NCBI GenBank assembly: GCA_024276255.1
Contig: JAJRXO010000626.1
Span: forward strand, 1 to 5,734
Source: Chloroflexota bacterium
Lineage (GTDB): Bacteria > Chloroflexota > Anaerolineae > J102
DNA length: 5,734 nucleotides
Direction of reading: 5' to 3'
A program made the position numbers and the translations under genes. The notes beneath the pieces are model-generated. The model made no database searches and was not told where the DNA came from. It worked only from the letters and a program-made list of their open reading frames with translations. This document shows, piece by piece, positions 3,440 through 5,734 of the stretch; positions within the stretch are counted from its first letter, which is position 1, and every line of letters starts with the position of its first letter.

Positions 3440-5734
3440 TTATTCCACCTGCAGCCAGTCGAACGCGGCCGCCAGCGGTCGGAAGTCGCCGCTGATACGC
3501 AAAAAGGCATCGTCGTCACCGATGACCTCAGCCGCGGGGCCGGCCGCCACCACGCCAACCAGAGCATGGGCGCGTCCGGCCAGTTGTGCCGCATCGCTTA
3601 CCTTCGAACCGATTCGCTGCAGTGCCGCCACCAGCTCTGGCGACACATACGCCCCGGTTCCTTCCTGAGTGGACAGGATCACGATCCGGCCTGGCGGCAG
3701 TTGGTTGAGATAGGCCACCAGACGCTGCACCTCGTAGCTGTTGGCCACGGTATCGAAGCCCTGCTGATCGAGGATAGTGCCGTCGTCGGCATCGAGCACG
3801 GTCACATTGTAGCCGCGGCGGCCAAACGAAGCCGGGAGCTGGCTGCCATCAGCGCCGGATAGGGTGATGAAAGCCTGGGCGAAACTGTGTATTTCGATAT
3901 TAACCGGCGCCTGCACACCGCTTTCACCGATCATCGCCTGCCCCAGGACCTGGCGGGGCATTTGTACGTGATCGAAGGAAAACTGCACGTGATTGATGCC
4001 GGGCCGGGGCTGGATTTGCAGTTCATACTCCTGCCAGTCCGGCAACATCTCTTTTTTGTACACGCGCTTGCCGTTGAGCGAAATCGTGATCTTCTGGGGG
4101 GGCGCTCCTGGCCAGCTGAAGGGCATGGCGCGGAAGCTAAGGGTGCGCGGGGTACTGTCGTCACTGCGGAAGATCAACCCTGCCTGGAGCGCGGTGGCCC
4201 AGATGCCCGAAGCTCCCCCCACATCGGGCTCATCCTGGCTCCAGCCGGAGGCCCGCCAGGCATCGGTGTTCTGCCCGCCGAAATCCAGATCGAGGGGCAG
4301 AGGATCGCCGGGTTGTACCGCGTAGATGCGGATATTCCCGTCATCGATGAGGGGTTGGTCGCTGTGGGGGATCAGCGTCAGCGCCTGTTGTTGGCTGTTC
4401 TGCCAGGTGTCGGCATAGGGCAGGCGGCCGGGCACCGGCGGCAGCAGCATCAAGTAGCGTACACCCCACAGATCGATCAGCGATTGCGCCTGTGCGCGGG
4501 CGGCCGCGTCCGTGTCGGGCGTGATCTCGTCGCCGAATTCGGCGCGGGTGATGGCCTGCACCAGCGGCAAGCGTCGGAAATACTCGAACTTGATGGCGGG
4601 ATTGCGCGACGTATTGCCCGAGATGATGGGCTTGCCGTGGGCAGTCATGTAATATTGGGCCTGGGTGCGTTCCGCGCCCAGTACGCCAAAGCTGTTACGC
4701 CAGCCCATGGGAATCTGCAGCACCGCCCCATCAGGTTGGTCTGCCAGTTGCGCAATGGCTGGCGGAATGCGGGCATCGGTCAGGGGCAGCGGCATAAACG
4801 CGTGTTCAGCGAAGATCCCCAGCACCAACAGCAACGAAAGAGCCTGCGACCACACGGGGGAGAGCTGTCGCCGCTGCAACCACCGCAGCAGCGTGACCGT
4901 ACCCCAGGCTGCGAGTACTGCCAGAGCCAGCAATAGGGGGATGCTCCAGCGATTGGCCGTGCGATTGCCGCGCACAAAGGGGATATAATGCAACAGCAGG
5001 AAGGGCATGGGCACCGAGCTCTGCAGGCCGTCGAAATCGAAGAGCATCCGGCCCCGGATTTGCAGCAGCGGGCCCAGCGTGAACAACGCCGAAAGCAGCG
5101 CAGCCCAGATCCAGCCCCGCGCCCGTCGCCACAGCACCACCGCCCCGATCAGGGCCAGCAGCAGCGTCAAATAGCCCAGGAAAACCGTGTTCACATCGCG
5201 GAAAGGGGCTGTTCCTTCCTGCACCGCGCGCAGGCGTTGCGTCCAATCCACCCCCATAAGCGGATGCAAGGCCGTGGGCGTGAACCAGCCCACCAGATCG
5301 GCAGACAGTTTTAAGGCGTCGCCCCAGCCCTGCAACAGGAAATCAGCATTCAGCATGGCGCGGATGGTTTCCAGGAGATAAGGCAGGGTGACGATGGCCG
5401 CCACCGCGCCGGCGCCCAGCAGCGCCAGCCAGCGTCGCCAGGGCAGCGGTCGCCGGAAGAGGGTCGCTCGTAGAGGGGGCGTCAGCAACAGACAGCCGCC
5501 CAGAAAGACCATGAAGATGCCATACTGCATGTCTACAAGCAGATTCAAGGCTGCGAACAGGCCCAGGAGCACCATGTTATGTGGCGACGGTCGTTGTTGC
5601 AGGCGCAATAAATACAATACAAAGAAGGGCAAGAAGGCCCAGCTTTGAATGTTATAATGTCCCAGGGCCAGATACACGCCCCGCGTGGCCGCGAAGCCAT
5701 ACAGCACGCCTGCCACCAGGGCAGCCCGCCGCGC
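3440..5734 (-). CDS. Large multi-spanning membrane protein with C-terminal ILEI-type domain (5' end outside window)
   Basis: The frame is open from the right edge to the TAA at 3442-3440, giving 764 visible codons. A GTG at 5716-5714 is the first possible start in view. However, the six codons before it are also open and the sequence begins inside a membrane region, so the true start very likely lies beyond the edge. Counting from that GTG, about eight membrane segments fall in residues 1-305. GHYNIQSWAFLPFFVLYLLR (19-38) is typical of GT-C/YfhO-like proteins of the 'GH.Q..S.Q.LPL..L.LLR' kind. Residues about 306-470 are a non-membrane linker region. Residues about 485-590 look like a beta-sandwich (IWATAL, LSFRAMPFSWPGAPPQ, ITISLNGK, WQEYELQI). 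Residues about 630-726 match the ILEI/FAM3 fold (RRGYNVTVLD, FDTVANS, LPPGRIVILSTQEG, AGRAHALVGV). The role is probably envelope glycan or lipid-linked sugar work, but no catalytic residue is visible in this part, so function is unproven. Confidence 0.8.
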   Translation of the reverse strand, partial: ARRAALVAGVLYGFAATRGVYLALGHYNIQSWAFLPFFVLYLLRLQQRPSPHNMVLLGLFAALNLLVDMQYGIFMVFLGGCLLLTPPLRATLFRRPLPWRRWLALLGAGAVAAIVTLPYLLETIRAMLNADFLLQGWGDALKLSADLVGWFTPTALHPLMGVDWTQRLRAVQEGTAPFRDVNTVFLGYLTLLLALIGAVVLWRRARGWIWAALLSALFTLGPLLQIRGRMLFDFDGLQSSVPMPFLLLHYIPFVRGNRTANRWSIPLLLALAVLAAWGTVTLLRWLQRRQLSPVWSQALSLLLVLGIFAEHAFMPLPLTDARIPPAIAQLADQPDGAVLQIPMGWRNSFGVLGAERTQAQYYMTAHGKPIISGNTSRNPAIKFEYFRRLPLVQAITRAEFGDEITPDTDAAARAQAQSLIDLWGVRYLMLLPPVPGRLPYADTWQNSQQQALTLIPHSDQPLIDDGNIRIYAVQPGDPLPLDLDFGGQNTDAWRASGWSQDEPDVGGASGIWATALQAGLIFRSDDSTPRTLSFRAMPFSWPGAPPQKITISLNGKRVYKKEMLPDWQEYELQIQPRPGINHVQFSFDHVQMPRQVLGQAMIGESGVQAPVNIEIHSFAQAFITLSGADGSQLPASFGRRGYNVTVLDADDGTILDQQGFDTVANSYEVQRLVAYLNQLPPGRIVILSTQEGTGAYVSPELVAALQRIGSKVSDAAQLAGRAHALVGVVAAGPAAEVIGDDDAFLRISGDFRPLAAAFDWLQVE

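Noticed and set aside
3314..3862. A 182-codon plus-strand open frame starting in the intergenic repeat
   Set aside because: It begins within the GC palindrome, has no ribosome binding site, and mostly overlaps the ILEI-domain coding region antisense. It is a shadow frame.
3887..4936. A 349-codon plus-strand open frame antisense to the membrane-protein gene
   Set aside because: It lies wholly within the opposite strand of a clearly coding frame. Its translation is rich in Arg, Gln, His and Gly with no domain or membrane pattern, as expected for the complement of GC-rich coding DNA.

Overview
The window looks like bacterial chromosome with GC-rich genes and short, AT-richer regulatory gaps. 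The gene content suggests a Chloroflexota-like organism (filamentous phototroph or relative). The reasons are a large membrane protein ending in an ILEI/FAM3-type domain, a short phasin-family protein, and a divergent ComEC. This assignment is an inference from domain style, with no phylogenetic marker in view. I see no tRNA, rRNA, CRISPR array, transposase or integrase.

Layout, left to right. (1) Positions 1-42, minus strand: the first 14 codons of a gene running off the left edge, possibly elongation factor P. It has a strong ribosome binding site, a 5'-UTR hairpin and a near-consensus promoter at 97-124. (2) Positions 208-2568, plus strand: a complete ComEC/Rec2-type DNA uptake channel of 786 residues. 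Its C-terminal metallo-beta-lactamase-like domain has lost all recognisable metal-binding motifs. (3) Positions 2569-2753: a weak terminator candidate, then a textbook sigma-70/sigma-A promoter. The promoter carries two tandem copies of a palindromic operator, one in the -35/-10 spacer and one at the predicted transcription start. (4) Positions 2754-3173, plus strand: a 139-residue phasin-family protein (PHA granule-associated type). (5) Positions 3194-3228: a strong, probably bidirectional terminator. (6) Positions 3231-3439: a non-coding convergent gap. It holds two mirror-image arrays of a degenerate 8-base repeat flanking a GC-rich palindrome, then a separate 14-base palindrome. (7) Positions 3440-5734, minus strand: a large multi-spanning membrane protein with its N-terminus cut off by the window edge. 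Its soluble C-terminal half contains a beta-sandwich-like part and an ILEI-type domain.

The genes do not form one operon. The possible efp and comEC diverge, the phasin has its own regulated promoter downstream of comEC, and the phasin and membrane-protein genes converge on the terminator and repeat. Nothing here is clearly a new multi-gene system. The most distinctive signals are the motif-less nuclease-like domain of ComEC, the paired operator on the phasin promoter, and the inverted 8-mer arrays.
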